Of a stretch of DNA of 49,667 bases, positions 28,754 to 40,210 are shown piece by piece. The DNA comes from Rubrivivax sp. GTDB taxonomy: Bacteria > Pseudomonadota > Gammaproteobacteria > Burkholderiales > Burkholderiaceae_C. Within the stretch, counting starts at the first letter, position 1; each line of letters starts with the position of its first letter. The notes under the pieces are model-generated. The model made no database searches and had not been told where the DNA came from. It worked only from the letters and a program-made list of their open reading frames with translations. The position numbers were made by a program, and so were the translations under genes. The stretch covers positions 1-49,667 of the forward strand of contig JADCGQ010000042.1 of NCBI GenBank assembly GCA_020248945.1, in the 5' to 3' direction.

Positions 28754-29962
28754 ATGCCCAGCTCACCTGTTTTCGACCTGCCCCTGCCACTGATCGCTTC
28801 GGCGCTCATCGCCGCCGCCGCGCTGCTGGCGCTGGTGGCCCTGGCGACCACCGCGTTCGGCCTGCGCCAGCGCCGCTATGACGGCTGGCACTGGTGGACG
28901 ACGGCCCTGTGGCAAGGCGCGGCCGCGGTGGCCCTGGCGGCGGCCGCACTGCATGAGCAAGGCGCCCTGGTGCCGCTGGCGGTGGCCGCCCTGCTGCCGG
29001 CGCCGCTGCTGGCGCTGCAGGGGCTGCGGCGCTTTCATCCGCGCCAGGCGCTGGCCTGGCACGCCCGGGCCGATGCCGGCGTGGCGCTGCTGGCCGCCGC
29101 GCTGCTGGGGCTGGCCGCGGCGCTGCCGGAGCCGCTGGCCCACCCGCTGGCGGCGGCCACGGTGCTGGGGCTGCACGGCTACGTGGCCGCGGTGCTGCTG
29201 CTGGGCCCGGGCGGACGCGACTTCGTGCCCGTGCAGGTGCTGGCGCTGACGGTGGGCCTGTCCGGTGGGCTGCCGCTGGCGGCGGTGCTGGTGGGCATGC
29301 CGGTGCTCGCCGCACAGGCGGCCGCGCTGGCCTTGGTGCTGCCGGTGCTGGCATTCGTCGGCGTCGCCCTGGTGTGCGAGCGCACCGAACGCCAGCTGCG
29401 CGACAGCCGCCGCCGCCTGCGCGTGCTGGCCCACCTCGACTCGCTGACGCAGTTGCCCAACCGCCGCCACTTCGAGGCGCTGGCCGAAAGCGCGCTGACC
29501 CAGGACGAACCCGGCACCGCCGCGCTGCTGCACATCGACGTCGACCACTTCAAGCGCATCAACGATCTCTTCGGCCACGCCGCCGGCGACCGCGCGCTGC
29601 AACTCGTGAGCCAGGCCATGCTCGAGGCCCTGCGCGCGAACGACATCCCCGGCCGCCAGGGTGGCGACGAGTTCGTGCTGCTGCTGCGCCGCACGACGCC
29701 CGCGCAGGCGATGAGCGTGGCGCAGCGCATCACCACCGAGGTGCAGCGGCGCGCACCGCTGCGCCAGCTGCCGACGGTGTCGCTGTCGGTGGGTGTCGTG
29801 CAGGTGGCGTTCGGCGAGGGCGTGGCCGCCGCGCTGCGCCGCGCCGACCAGGCCCTGTACGAGGCCAAGCGCCAGGGCCGCAGCTGCGCCGTCACCGCCG
29901 AGGGCGACGAGGACACACCGGTCTTCGGGGTTTCGCGGCCGATGGGCCTGCAAGTGGCCTGA
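28754..29962 (+). CDS. Membrane-bound diguanylate cyclase
   Basis: This 402-residue protein has six or seven hydrophobic segments in its first 210 residues, then a GGDEF domain (about 230-385). The active-site motif GGDEF is intact, and the inhibitory I-site RxxD (RAND) is present exactly five residues upstream, so it should make cyclic di-GMP from GTP with product inhibition. Supporting motifs are [23 protein letters not shown] and [13 protein letters not shown]. The N-terminal membrane region has no recognised sensory domain. It is transcribed divergently from the AIM24-family gene. Confidence 0.93.
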   Translation: MPSSPVFDLPLPLIASALIAAAALLALVALATTAFGLRQRRYDGWHWWTTALWQGAAAVALAAAALHEQGALVPLAVAALLPAPLLALQGLRRFHPRQALAWHARADAGVALLAAALLGLAAALPEPLAHPLAAATVLGLHGYVAAVLLLGPGGRDFVPVQVLALTVGLSGGLPLAAVLVGMPVLAAQAAALALVLPVLAFVGVALVCERTERQLRDSRRRLRVLAHLDSLTQLPNRRHFEALAESALTQDEPGTAALLHIDVDHFKRINDLFGHAAGDRALQLVSQAMLEALRANDIPGRQGGDEFVLLLRRTTPAQAMSVAQRITTEVQRRAPLRQLPTVSLSVGVVQVAFGEGVAAALRRADQALYEAKRQGRSCAVTAEGDEDTPVFGVSRPMGLQVA

Positions 29963-29999
29963 CCGGGCCGGGCGGCCCGCGCCGGGATAATCCGGCCGC

Positions 30000-30389
30000 A
30001 TGTGGACCGCCGTGCTCGCTGTCGCTACCGGTGCCGCTCTGGGCGCGTTGGCGCGCTGGGGCCTGGCGAATGCGCTCAACGGGCTGTTCCCGCAGCTGCC
30101 GGCAGGCACACTGGTGGCCAACCTCGTGGGCGGCTACGGCATCGGCCTTGCGATGGCCTTGTTCGCCCAGGCGCCGCAGCTGCCGCCGGAGTGGCGCCTC
30201 TTCGTCATCACCGGCTTCCTGGGCGGCTTGACGACCTTCTCCACCTTCTCGGCCGAGGTCGTGACGGCGCTGCAGCAGGGCCGCACCGGCTGGGCGCTGG
30301 CCACCGCTGCCGCCCACCTGCTCGGCTCGGTGGCCATGACTCTGCTGGGCCTGGCCACCGTGGCCGTGCTCAGGCCTTCCGCCGGCTGA
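30000..30389 (+). CDS. crcB: Fluoride channel CrcB/Fluc
   Basis: This 129-residue, four-helix membrane protein exports fluoride as a dual-topology dimer. The hallmark [13 protein letters not shown] with the Phe/Thr/Ser pore residues is present, as are GALARW near the N-terminus and the conserved Asn in [12 protein letters not shown]. The start lies only 37 nt after the cyclase stop, so there is no room for a fluoride riboswitch and it is probably co-transcribed with that gene. Its last 20 nt overlap the 3' end of the convergent PEP-CTERM gene. Confidence 0.95.
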   Translation: MWTAVLAVATGAALGALARWGLANALNGLFPQLPAGTLVANLVGGYGIGLAMALFAQAPQLPPEWRLFVITGFLGGLTTFSTFSAEVVTALQQGRTGWALATAAAHLLGSVAMTLLGLATVAVLRPSAG

Positions 30390-31011
30390 GGCCCGCGGCC
30401 GCCAGCAGGCCCAGCGCGACGAGCGCGGCCGTGGCCGGCACGGGCACGGTGCCGGCGGCTTCGTTGATGCGGAAGTCATCGAGGAAGTAGCGGTCCAGGC
30501 CGATGCCCGGGAACGAGCCGTTGGCGGCGATGGCGCCAAAGATGGCCCCGGTGGACACGATGCCGATGAAGCCCGTGGCCCCCGGCGTGCCCACGTTCTC
30601 GAGCGCCAGCGTGATGCGGTCGACGAAGTTCAGCGACTCGATTGCGCCGCTGACGAAGTGGAAGGCAAAGGCCTGCACGTCGACCAGCTCGAAGCGCCAG
30701 GCCAGACTGCCGACCCCGTTGGCAGCCGTGCCGTTGGCGATGTCGGTGATGCCGTCGCTGTTGTGCAGCACGGTGTCGGTGCAGGCCACGCTGTCAGGGG
30801 CCGTGCAGGAGCCGAACACGACGCCGGGCAGGAAGCTGTCGCCGGCCACCACCAGGCCGGGGGAACCGGCGAAGTCGGTGTAGCCGCGGGTGGCGCCGAC
30901 GGCCGACAGGTAGCTGGCCTCGTCGTAGAAGACGGTATAGGCGGCCTGCGCCGGCAGCACCGAGGCCAGGCCCAGGCAGACGACGGCGAGTGCGGAACGA
31001 GTCGATGACAT
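30370..31011 (-). CDS. PEP-CTERM sorting-domain protein
   Basis: This 213-residue secreted protein has an N-terminal signal peptide (cleavage near LPAQA, residue 23). The C-terminal sorting tail contains [15 protein letters not shown] followed by a hydrophobic stretch and ends SRRKA, typical of the VPxPAT variant of PEP-CTERM signals processed by exosortase. The middle is beta-rich with no recognised enzyme domain. The ATG at 31011 has GGAG 7 nt upstream. No exosortase or EpsH gene is in the window. It is likely an extracellular or exopolysaccharide-associated protein. Confidence 0.87.
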   Translation of the reverse strand: MSSTRSALAVVCLGLASVLPAQAAYTVFYDEASYLSAVGATRGYTDFAGSPGLVVAGDSFLPGVVFGSCTAPDSVACTDTVLHNSDGITDIANGTAANGVGSLAWRFELVDVQAFAFHFVSGAIESLNFVDRITLALENVGTPGATGFIGIVSTGAIFGAIAANGSFPGIGLDRYFLDDFRINEAAGTVPVPATAALVALGLLAAAGLSRRKA

Positions 31012-31151
31012 GAAGGGCTCCAGAACGGCCGGCGGCGCCAGCACGATGCAGGCCATGCTGGATGCGCGCCCGCGCAGGCGCCATCCACCTTGCGCGGGAG
31101 CCGGTGGTGGCTTCTAGGGGCGGCTCCCAGGGGCCGGCGCACCCACCCCCC

Positions 31152-31157
31152 TAAAAT
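31152..31157 (+). promoter_or_regulatory. Possible -10 element upstream of ETF-QO
   Basis: TAAAAT, a 5-of-6 match to the sigma-70 -10, lies 41 nt before the ETF-QO ATG in a GC-rich spacer. No convincing -35 was found at the right distance. Confidence 0.35.
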
Positions 31158-31197
31158 TTCGGTCTTTGCCCTGCGCCGTCATCGGAGAACGCCACGC

Positions 31198-32868
31198 ATG
31201 AACCCTGCTGAGATCCTGGCCGCCCACGGCCCGCGCGAAGCCATGGAGTACGACGTGGTCGTCGTCGGCGCCGGCCCGGCGGGCCTGGCCACCGCCATCC
31301 GCCTGAAGCAGCTGGATGCCGGCTTGTCGGTGGTGGTGCTCGAGAAGGGCTCGGAGCCCGGCGCGCACATCCTCAGCGGCGCGGTGATGGACCCGCGCGC
31401 CATCACGGAACTGTTCCCGGATTGGAAGGCGCGCGGCGCCCCGCTGAACCAGCCCGTCACGCACGACGAGGTGCTGTTCCTCGGCGCCACCGACGCACGC
31501 CCCACGCCGCAGTGGCTGATCCCCGGCTGCCTGCACAACGAGGGCAACTTCGTCATCAGCCTGGGCGCAGTCACCAAGTGGCTCGGCGAGCAGGCCGAGG
31601 CGCTGGGCGTGGAGATCTTCCCCGGCTTCACAGCCGCCGAGGTGCTGTACAGCGAGACGGGTGCCGTGCGCGGCGTGGCCACCGGCAACCTCGGCGTGGG
31701 CAAGGACGGCCAGCCGCACGGCGGCTTCCAGCTCGGCATGGAACTGCTCGGCAAATACACCGTGTTCGCCGAGGGCGCGCGCGGCCATCTGGGCAAGCAA
31801 CTCATCGCCAAGTTCGGCCTCGACCAGGGCCGCGATCCGCAGAGCTACGCGCTCGGTGTGAAGGAACTGTGGGAAGTGCCGGCCGACAAGGCGCGCCCCG
31901 GCCTCGTCGTGCACACCGCCGGCTGGCCGATGGACGAGCACACCTACGGCGGCGGCTTCCTCTACCACCTCGAGGGCAACAAGGTCACGCTGGGTTTCGT
32001 CACCGGCCTTGACTACCAGAACCCCTGGATCAGCCCCTTCGAGGAGATGCAGCGCTGGAAGACGCACCCGGCCATCCGCGCCCACCTCGAGGGCGGCAAG
32101 CGCATCGGCTACGGCGCGCGCGCCATCACCGCCGGCGGCCTGCTGAGCCTGCCCAAGCTGGTGTTCCCGGGCGGCGCGCTGGTGGGCTGCGAGGCCGGCA
32201 CGCTGAACGCGGCGCGCATCAAGGGCAGCCACGCCGCCATCAAGACCGGCATGCTGGTGGCCGAGGCCCTGGCGCCGGCGCTCAAGGCCGGCCGCAGCCA
32301 CGACGAGCTCAGCGCCTACCCCGAGGCCTTCGAAAAGAGCTGGCTGTTCGAGGAGTTGAACGCCACGCGCAACTTCAAGCAGTGGTTCAAGCAAGGCAAC
32401 ACCATCGGCACGCTGATGACCGGCATCGAGCAGTGGTTCCTGCCCAAGCTGGGCATCAAGAGCCCGCCGTGGACGATCCACCGCAAGACGCCCGACCACG
32501 CCCGGCTGCACGCCGCCAGCCAGGTGCCCAAGATCGCCTACCCCAAGCCCGACGGCAAGCTCAGCTTCGACCGCCTGAGCTCGGTGTTCATCAGCAACAC
32601 CAACCACGAGGAAGACCAGCCCGCGCACCTGACGCTGAAGGACGCCTCGGTGCCGGTGGCCATCAACCTCGAGCGTTATGCCGGACCCGAGAGCCGCTAC
32701 TGCCCGGCCGGCGTGTACGAGTACGTGCAGAAGGACGGCGCCGAGCAGCTCGTCATCAACGCGCAGAACTGCGTGCACTGCAAGACCTGCGACATCAAGG
32801 ACCCGACGCAGAACATCGTCTGGGTCACGCCCGAGGGCGGCGGTGGCCCCAACTACGCGGGGATGTGA
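31198..32868 (+). CDS. Electron transfer flavoprotein-ubiquinone oxidoreductase
   Basis: This 556-residue membrane-associated enzyme passes electrons from reduced ETF to ubiquinone, linking acyl-CoA dehydrogenases to the respiratory chain. It has an N-terminal FAD motif (VVVGAGPAGLATAIRL), the ETF-QO segments GAHILSGAVMDPRA and TAGGLLSLPKLVFPGGALVG, and a C-terminal ferredoxin domain whose cysteines (RYCPAG and NCVHCKTCDIKDP) bind one [4Fe-4S] cluster. The ATG at 31198 is chosen because the FAD fold begins some 22 residues later, as in the family. It stands alone with its own probable promoter. Confidence 0.96.
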   Translation: MNPAEILAAHGPREAMEYDVVVVGAGPAGLATAIRLKQLDAGLSVVVLEKGSEPGAHILSGAVMDPRAITELFPDWKARGAPLNQPVTHDEVLFLGATDARPTPQWLIPGCLHNEGNFVISLGAVTKWLGEQAEALGVEIFPGFTAAEVLYSETGAVRGVATGNLGVGKDGQPHGGFQLGMELLGKYTVFAEGARGHLGKQLIAKFGLDQGRDPQSYALGVKELWEVPADKARPGLVVHTAGWPMDEHTYGGGFLYHLEGNKVTLGFVTGLDYQNPWISPFEEMQRWKTHPAIRAHLEGGKRIGYGARAITAGGLLSLPKLVFPGGALVGCEAGTLNAARIKGSHAAIKTGMLVAEALAPALKAGRSHDELSAYPEAFEKSWLFEELNATRNFKQWFKQGNTIGTLMTGIEQWFLPKLGIKSPPWTIHRKTPDHARLHAASQVPKIAYPKPDGKLSFDRLSSVFISNTNHEEDQPAHLTLKDASVPVAINLERYAGPESRYCPAGVYEYVQKDGAEQLVINAQNCVHCKTCDIKDPTQNIVWVTPEGGGGPNYAGM

Positions 32869-32934
32869 TGGCGAAGCCGGCACCGGCCCCACGTCGCCTG
32901 ATTTCCCACCGGCCGTGAGCCCGCGGGCCGGCTG

Positions 32935-34389
32935 ATGCTGCCGCGCCCCTCGTTCCGCCAGCTGCTGCTGGCCGCGTTCGTGCTGGTGGCGCTGTTGCTG
33001 GGCGGCGTGGCGCTGCGCGGGCAGCTGGCGCTGGAGGCGCTGCTCGAGAAGGGCCGCGACGACGCCGCGCGCACGCTGTCGCTGAGTGCGCACGCCGAGC
33101 GCCTGGACGAGCTGGCGTTGGCCATGGAGCGCGCCGCGCGGCAGTACCTGGTGCTGGGCGACGTCACGCTGCGCCAGCGCTACCAGCGCAGCGCCGACGA
33201 CGCCGAGGCCCATCTGCGCCCGCTGGCCCGCGACGGCATCGCACCCGAGGCTGCCGCGGCCTGGCGCACGCAGCGCCGCGCCGTCGACCGGCTGCTCGCC
33301 GACGGGGCCGACCCGGCGCGCGACGCCGCCGTGGTGCAGGCCTTCCGCGAGATCGCCGAGCAGCAGGCGCGGTTGATGGAGCAGCTGCGCGCGGAAACGG
33401 CCACACGCAACGCCACGCTGCAAGACGAGATCGAGGCCGCGCGTGTGGCGCTGGGCCGCCAATGGGCGGGCGCCGGCGTGCTGGCCCTGGTGCTGGCGCT
33501 GGCACTGGCGGTGGCGCTGGCTCGGCCGCTGGCGCGCGTGGAGGGCGCCATCGTCGCGCTGGGCGAAAACCGGCTCGACGAGCGCATCGAGATCCCCGGC
33601 CCCAGCGACGTGCGCCAGATCGGCCGCCGCCTGGACTGGCTGCGCCAGCGCCTGGCCGGGCAGGACGCCGACAAGGCGCGCTTCCTGCGCCACGTGTCGC
33701 ACGAGCTGAAAACGCCGCTGGCCGCGCTGCGCGAAGGCGTGGCGCTGCTGCAGGACGGCGTGGCTGGGCCGCTGTCGGCCGACCAGCGCGAAGTGGCGCG
33801 CATCCTGGCCGACAACACCGCGGCGCTGCAGCGGCGCATCGAAGACCTGCTGAGCTTCAATGCCACCGCCTTTGCCGCCGAGCGGCTGGTGCGGCGGCCG
33901 GTGGCGATGGCGCCGCTGCTGCACGCCCTGGTCGACGAGCAGCAGCTGCAGTGGCGTGCCAAGGGGCTGCAGGTGCAGGTGGGCGGCGACGAGCTCACCG
34001 CCGATGTCGACGCCGAGCTGATGCGCAGTGCGCTGGCCAACCTGCTGGCCAACGCCATCCGCTTCAGCCCCGACCGCACAGACGGCCCGGCTGGCGGCGG
34101 CGCTACGATCCGTCTCGAGCTGGCGCGCGCGGGTGACGGGCTCACGATCACGGTCGCCGACGAAGGCCCGGGCGTGGCCGACGCCGACCGCGCCCGCATC
34201 TTCGAACCCTTCTACCGCGGCGCCGTGCAACCGGCGGCGCCCGTGGGCACGATGGCCGGCACCGGCATCGGCCTGTCCATCGTGGCCGAGGCCGTGTCGG
34301 CGCACGGCGGCCATGTCGAGCTGCTGAAGACCGGGCCGCTGCCCGGCGCCTGTTTCCGAGTCCACCTCCCCCATGCCCTTGCAGATTGA
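32935..34389 (+). CDS. Sensor histidine kinase, GlrK/QseE-like
   Basis: This 484-residue inner-membrane kinase has a first membrane helix (about 9-27), a helical periplasmic region (28-175), a second helix (about 176-198), a HAMP linker, the H-box FLRHVSHELKTPLAALREG and an ATPase domain with DEGPGVADADRARIFEPFYRG split motifs and GTGIGLSIV. Followed by a lipoprotein and a sigma-54-type regulator, it matches the GlrK-QseG-GlrR (QseE-QseG-QseF) arrangement that controls envelope stress in enterobacteria. The signal sensed here is unknown. The following gene starts 17 nt inside its 3' end. Confidence 0.92.
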   Translation: MLPRPSFRQLLLAAFVLVALLLGGVALRGQLALEALLEKGRDDAARTLSLSAHAERLDELALAMERAARQYLVLGDVTLRQRYQRSADDAEAHLRPLARDGIAPEAAAAWRTQRRAVDRLLADGADPARDAAVVQAFREIAEQQARLMEQLRAETATRNATLQDEIEAARVALGRQWAGAGVLALVLALALAVALARPLARVEGAIVALGENRLDERIEIPGPSDVRQIGRRLDWLRQRLAGQDADKARFLRHVSHELKTPLAALREGVALLQDGVAGPLSADQREVARILADNTAALQRRIEDLLSFNATAFAAERLVRRPVAMAPLLHALVDEQQLQWRAKGLQVQVGGDELTADVDAELMRSALANLLANAIRFSPDRTDGPAGGGATIRLELARAGDGLTITVADEGPGVADADRARIFEPFYRGAVQPAAPVGTMAGTGIGLSIVAEAVSAHGGHVELLKTGPLPGACFRVHLPHALAD

Positions 34390-35001
34390 TCGCGCGCTCC
34401 TGATCCTGTGTGCCACCGGGGCCCTGGCGGGCTGCGCGCAGTGGCCGGCCGTCGAGCCCGGCAACAGCACGCCCGTGCCCGCGCCTGTCGTGGTGCCGGC
34501 CCCGGCGCCAGCGCCCGCACCCGAAGCGCCCGCCGTCACCGCACCGCCACCGATGCTGCCGCCCGCGGCCGAGGCCGCCCAGGCGCGGCTGCTGGCGTGG
34601 CAGGACCGCTTGCGCGAGCTGCCCGGCGCCGAACTCGCGCGCGAGGTGGCCCGGCGCGACCCGCCCGCCGATGCCGCGGCCAGCGTCGAGCTCGCGCTGG
34701 CCCTGGCCTACACACGCACCCTGGCCCAGGCCGCCGGCACCCCCGCCAACGGCGAACTGGCGCGTGCGCTGGCCCTGCTGGAGCCGGTGGGACGCACCGC
34801 CTCGCCCTGGCAGGCACCGGCCCGCCTGCTGCAGTCGCGCCTGGCCGAACAACGCCGGCTGGAAGACCAGATCGACAAGCTGCAGCAGCAGCTGCGCGAG
34901 CAGCAGCGCCGCAACGAGCAGCTGGCGGCGCAGATCGAGGCCTTGCGCGCCATCGAACGCAGCCTGGGCAGCGCGCGCCCGCCGGCACCGCCCGCGCCAC
35001 G

Positions 35002-35005
<4 letters not shown>
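34373..35005 (+). CDS. QseG-like lipoprotein
   Basis: This 210-residue protein carries a lipoprotein signal peptide with lipobox LAGC (Cys about residue 22). A Pro/Ala-rich stretch (about 35-60) follows, then helical regions and a strongly charged coiled coil (about 155-200, rich in Q, E and R). It has no Asp after the lipobox Cys (CAQW), so outer-membrane sorting is expected. The position between the kinase and regulator, with 17-nt and 4-nt overlaps, equates it with QseG/YfhG, an outer-membrane lipoprotein that modulates the kinase. Sequence similarity to QseG is not evident beyond this layout. Confidence 0.82.
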
Positions 35006-36411
<1,406 letters not shown>

Positions 36412-36443
36412 CGACGAGGCCCTCAGCGGGGTGGGTCGGCCGC

Positions 36444-36493
36444 GGCGCCGCCCAGCTGTCGCCGAACGGCGACGCTTTGGCTTCGGCGGCGCC
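36444..36493. terminator. Nested stem-loop after the glrR-like gene, possible terminator
   Basis: An outer 9-bp stem (GGCGCCGCC at 36444-36452 with GGCGGCGCC at 36485-36493) encloses an inner hairpin GTCGCC-GAAC-GGCGAC (36458-36473). It lies about 30 nt after the regulator stop. There is only a weak T-tract, so terminator function is uncertain. The rest of the 163-bp spacer to opgG contains a threefold TTGAT repeat (36524-36538), AT-rich for this genome. Confidence 0.4.
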
Positions 36494-36574
36494 CTCCAAC
36501 GCGTCGCGCAAGATCGCAAGTCATTGATTTGATTTGATTTTTCGGCACGGCACGGCAATTGCGCTGATGCGCCC

Positions 36575-38185
36575 ATGCCGCGTTCCCTGCTGCGCTTCAT
36601 TCTGCTCACCCTGGCCTTGTTCGTGGCCGCTGGCCGCGTGGCCGCCTTCGGCTTCGACGAGGTCGCGGCGCTGGCCCGCAACGCCGCGGCCGTGGCCTGG
36701 ATGCAGCCGACCGACACGCGCCCTGCCGAGCTGCGCCAGCTCAACTACGACGGCTACCGCGACATCCGCTACCGCCCCGACAAGGCCGTGTGGCGCGACG
36801 CCGGCCTGCCCTTCGAGCTGCAGTTCTTCCACCTCGGCGGCGGCCACGTGCACGCGGTGGACGTGCACGAGGTGCACGAGGGCCGCGTGCGCCGCCTGGG
36901 CTACGACGCCAGCGCCTGGGACTTCGGCCGCCACCGCTTCGACCGCAGCGCCTGGGGCCCGCTGGGCCATGCGGGCTTTCGTGTGCACCACGCGCTCAAC
37001 TCGCCGGCCTACAAGGACGAGTTGATCGTCTTGCTCGGCGCGAGCTACTTCCGCGCGCTTGGCCGCGGCCAGCAGTACGGGTTGTCGGCACGCGCGCTGG
37101 CCATCGACACGGTGGGCGGCGGGCCGGAGGAGTTCCCGCGCTTCACGCGCTTCTGGATCGAGCGGCCGGCCGCCGACGCCACCGCGCTGACGATCCACGC
37201 GCTGCTCGAGTCGCCGCGCGCCGTGGCGGCGGTGCGCTTCGTGATCACGCCGGGCGACAGCACGGTGCTGGACACGCGCATCCGCGTCTACCTGCGCACC
37301 GGCACGCCCGCGCCCGCCATGCTGGGCATCGCGCCGCTGACGAGCATGTTCCTGCACGGCGAAAACCAGCCGCAGGCGCTGGACTTCCGCCCCGAGGTGC
37401 ATGACAGCGACGGGCTGCAGATCGCCGGCATCGGCCCCGGCGGTGACCCGAAGACGGGTGCGGTCGAGTGGATCTGGCGCCCGCTCGTCAACCCGCCGCG
37501 CCAGCCCTACTCGCCCCTGGCGCCGAGTTTCGCGCTGCAACGCCTGCAGGGCTTCGGCCTGATGCAGCGCGACCGCGCGCCGCGCAGCTACGAAGACCCC
37601 GAGGCGCGTTACGAGCGCCGCCCCAGCGCCTGGGTCGAGCCCGTCGGCGACTGGGGCCCCGGCCGCGTGCAGCTGCTGATGCTGCCCACGCCCGACGAGA
37701 CCGAGGACAACATCGTCGCCGCCTGGGTGCCGGCCACGCTGCCGCGGGCCGGCGAGGCGCTCGACTTCGCCTACCGGCTGCACTGGCAGGCACGCTTGAA
37801 GACGCTGCCGCAGTCGTTCACGGCGCTGGCCCACGCCACGCAGAGCCGCCGGGGCCGCAGCTGGGCGCCGCTGGCCCCTGATGAGCTGCAGTACGTCGTC
37901 GACTTCGAAGGCCCGGCCCTGCAAGCCCTGCCCACGGGCAGCACCGTGCAGGCCGTGGCCGAAGCCGGCAGCGGCGGCCGCGTGATCGAGACCAACGCCT
38001 ACCCGCTGCCGCCCGAACTGGGTGGCGGCTGGCGTCTGAAGCTGCGCGTGCAGCGCGCAGACGCCACACAGCCGCTGGAGCTGCGCGCCTGGCTGCGCCA
38101 CGCCGGCGGCGCCCTCACCGAAACCTGGGCGGCGCTGTTGCCGCCCGAACCCTTGTTGGCCCCGCCCCAGGAGCACCCCCGATGA
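36575..38185 (+). CDS. opgG: Periplasmic glucan biosynthesis protein OpgG (MdoG)
   Basis: This 536-residue periplasmic protein is needed for branching or processing of osmoregulated periplasmic glucans. It has an N-terminal signal peptide (about residues 1-24, ending GRVAA). Family motifs are YDGYRDIRYRPDKAVW, GASYFRALGRGQQYGLSARALAID, and MFLHGENQ. Length and overall layout match OpgG. Its stop overlaps the opgH start as ATGA, so the pair is translationally coupled. It lies 163 bp after the GlrR-like regulator; the spacer contains a stem-loop and an AT-rich repeat. Confidence 0.94.
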   Translation: MPRSLLRFILLTLALFVAAGRVAAFGFDEVAALARNAAAVAWMQPTDTRPAELRQLNYDGYRDIRYRPDKAVWRDAGLPFELQFFHLGGGHVHAVDVHEVHEGRVRRLGYDASAWDFGRHRFDRSAWGPLGHAGFRVHHALNSPAYKDELIVLLGASYFRALGRGQQYGLSARALAIDTVGGGPEEFPRFTRFWIERPAADATALTIHALLESPRAVAAVRFVITPGDSTVLDTRIRVYLRTGTPAPAMLGIAPLTSMFLHGENQPQALDFRPEVHDSDGLQIAGIGPGGDPKTGAVEWIWRPLVNPPRQPYSPLAPSFALQRLQGFGLMQRDRAPRSYEDPEARYERRPSAWVEPVGDWGPGRVQLLMLPTPDETEDNIVAAWVPATLPRAGEALDFAYRLHWQARLKTLPQSFTALAHATQSRRGRSWAPLAPDELQYVVDFEGPALQALPTGSTVQAVAEAGSGGRVIETNAYPLPPELGGGWRLKLRVQRADATQPLELRAWLRHAGGALTETWAALLPPEPLLAPPQEHPR

Positions 38186-40191
38186 ATCAGCCCACGATCC
38201 GCTTTTCCAAAGCGGCGCGCCGCCGCTACACGCACACCGCCGCACCGGCCGTGCAGCGCGGCTCGATGGTGCCCACGCCATGGCAGGGGCTCGGCGCCGG
38301 ACTCAGGCAAGCCCTTCAGCAGGGGCTGAAGTCGACGACGGCCGGTGCCGACGAGCCCCAGGCACCGCGGCTGCGTGGCGCCGAGCGCGCCGCCGTGCTG
38401 CGCCGCCGTGCGCTGCTTGCGCTGGTGCTGCTGACGGCCGTGCTGGCCAGCGTGCTGCTGCTGATGACGCAGCCGATGCAGACGTCGTCGGCAGGCCTGC
38501 TGCCGGTGCGGCTGCTGCAGGTGGGCCTGTTCGCACTGCTGCTGGCCTGGGTGGCCGCGGGCACGGTGACGGCGGTGATGGGCTACCGCAGCCTGACGCG
38601 CGGCGACCGCCACGCGCTGAGCTTTGCGCACGTCGCCGGCCACACGCTGCCGGCCGAGGCGCGCACCGCCGTCGTCATGCCGATCTGCAACGAACACGTG
38701 GCGACGGTGTTCGCGGGGCTGGCGGCCACGGCCGAGTCCATCGTCGCCGCGGGTGGCGCGCGGCTGGTGGAGGTGTACGTGCTCTCCGACAGCAGCGATC
38801 TGGACCTGCGCCGCGCCGAGCGCGAGGCCTGGCTGGCGCTGCGCGACCGCCTGGCCGACACCGGCCTGCGCGTGCACTACCGCTGGCGGCTGCGCCGCAC
38901 GCACAAGAAGGCCGGCAACGTGGCCGACTTCTGCCGCCGCTGGGGCCGCAAGCACCGCTACATGGTGGTGCTGGACGCCGACAGCGTGATGAGCGGCGAG
39001 GCCATGCTCGGCCTGGCGCGGCTGATGGAGGCGCACCCGCGCGCCGGCATCATCCAGAGCGCACCCATCACCGCCGGCCTGGACACGCTGCACGCCCGCG
39101 CGCAGCAGTTCGCCGGCCGCGTGACCGGGCGCTTGTTCAGCGCCGGCATGCGCTACTGGCAGCTCGGCGAATCGCACTACTGGGGCCACAACGCCATCAT
39201 CCGCATCGCGCCCTTCATGGCGCATTGCGGCCTGGCGCCGATCAACGGGCGCGCCGGGCAGTTGAAGGGCGGCCTGCAGGGCGACATCCTCTCGCACGAC
39301 TTCGTCGAGGCTGCGCTGATGCGCCGCGCCGGCTACAGCGTGCACCTGGTCTCCGATCTGCCCGGCAGCTACGAGCAGCAACCGCCGCACGTGCTGGCCG
39401 AGCTGCAGCGCGACCGCCGCTGGTGCCAGGGCAACCTGCAGAACGCGCAGCTGGTGGCCGAACCGGGGCTGCACCCGGTGCACCGCGCGATGTTCGTCAG
39501 CGGCGCGATGGCCTACCTGTCAGCGCCGCTGTGGCTGGCCTTCGTGCTGCTGGGCACGGCGCTGTGGTGGATCGGCCGCCACGACCTGGCCAGCCTGGTG
39601 CCGCTGGCCCCGGTGCAGGCGCTGTGGGCCGCGACCATTGGCCTCTTGATGCTGCCGCGCGTGCTGGGCGTGATGCTGGTGCGCCACGAGGGCCGCACGG
39701 CGCAGTACGGCGGCACGGCACGCCTGGTGGCCGGCACGGTGCTGGAAGCGCTGCTGTCGGCGCTGCAGGCCCCCGTGCGCATGGCCGCGCACACGGTGTT
39801 CGTGGTGGGCGCGCTCACCGGCCTGCCGCTGCAGTGGAAGAGCCCCCCGCGCGAGGCCGTGGCCCTGGGCTGGCGCGATGCCGCCCCGGCGCTGCTGCCG
39901 CTGGCCGGCGTGGCCCTGGCGGCCCTGGGCGTGGCGCTGATGCTGGGCGACGGCCTCGTGCTGTGGGTCGCCCCGCTGGCGCTGCCGCTGCTGCTGGCCT
40001 GGCCGATTGCCGTGGCCTCGGCCAGCCCGGCCCTGGGCCGCTGGCTGCGCCGCCACTCGCTGCTGCTGACGCCCGAGGAAGCCGCCCCGCCGCCGGTGCT
40101 GCGTCGCGCCTGGGCGCTGGCCGATGCGGCTGCGTTGCCGGTGAGTGTGCCGATGCCGCTGGCGGGCGCCGTGGTGGCCCGGCAGGGCTGA
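38182..40191 (+). CDS. opgH: Glucans biosynthesis glucosyltransferase OpgH (MdoH)
   Basis: This 669-residue inner-membrane GT2 glucosyltransferase makes the linear beta-glucan backbone from UDP-glucose. Two N-terminal membrane helices (about 77-96 and 107-128) precede the catalytic domain, which shows VVMPICNEH, the nucleotide-binding VLDADSVMSG, HDFVEAALMRRAGY and the acceptor motif RDRRWCQGN. Several C-terminal membrane helices follow. It is somewhat shorter than enterobacterial OpgH (about 850 residues), mainly at the termini. It ends 19 bp from the stop of a convergent gene. Confidence 0.94.
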   Translation: MNQPTIRFSKAARRRYTHTAAPAVQRGSMVPTPWQGLGAGLRQALQQGLKSTTAGADEPQAPRLRGAERAAVLRRRALLALVLLTAVLASVLLLMTQPMQTSSAGLLPVRLLQVGLFALLLAWVAAGTVTAVMGYRSLTRGDRHALSFAHVAGHTLPAEARTAVVMPICNEHVATVFAGLAATAESIVAAGGARLVEVYVLSDSSDLDLRRAEREAWLALRDRLADTGLRVHYRWRLRRTHKKAGNVADFCRRWGRKHRYMVVLDADSVMSGEAMLGLARLMEAHPRAGIIQSAPITAGLDTLHARAQQFAGRVTGRLFSAGMRYWQLGESHYWGHNAIIRIAPFMAHCGLAPINGRAGQLKGGLQGDILSHDFVEAALMRRAGYSVHLVSDLPGSYEQQPPHVLAELQRDRRWCQGNLQNAQLVAEPGLHPVHRAMFVSGAMAYLSAPLWLAFVLLGTALWWIGRHDLASLVPLAPVQALWAATIGLLMLPRVLGVMLVRHEGRTAQYGGTARLVAGTVLEALLSALQAPVRMAAHTVFVVGALTGLPLQWKSPPREAVALGWRDAAPALLPLAGVALAALGVALMLGDGLVLWVAPLALPLLLAWPIAVASASPALGRWLRRHSLLLTPEEAAPPPVLRRAWALADAAALPVSVPMPLAGAVVARQG

Positions 40192-40210
40192 ACCAGCCCC
40201 CGCGCCGGCC

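Noticed and set aside
29963..29999. Fluoride riboswitch before crcB
   Set aside because: Only 37 nt separate crcB from the preceding stop, too short for the known riboswitch, and no matching fold was seen.
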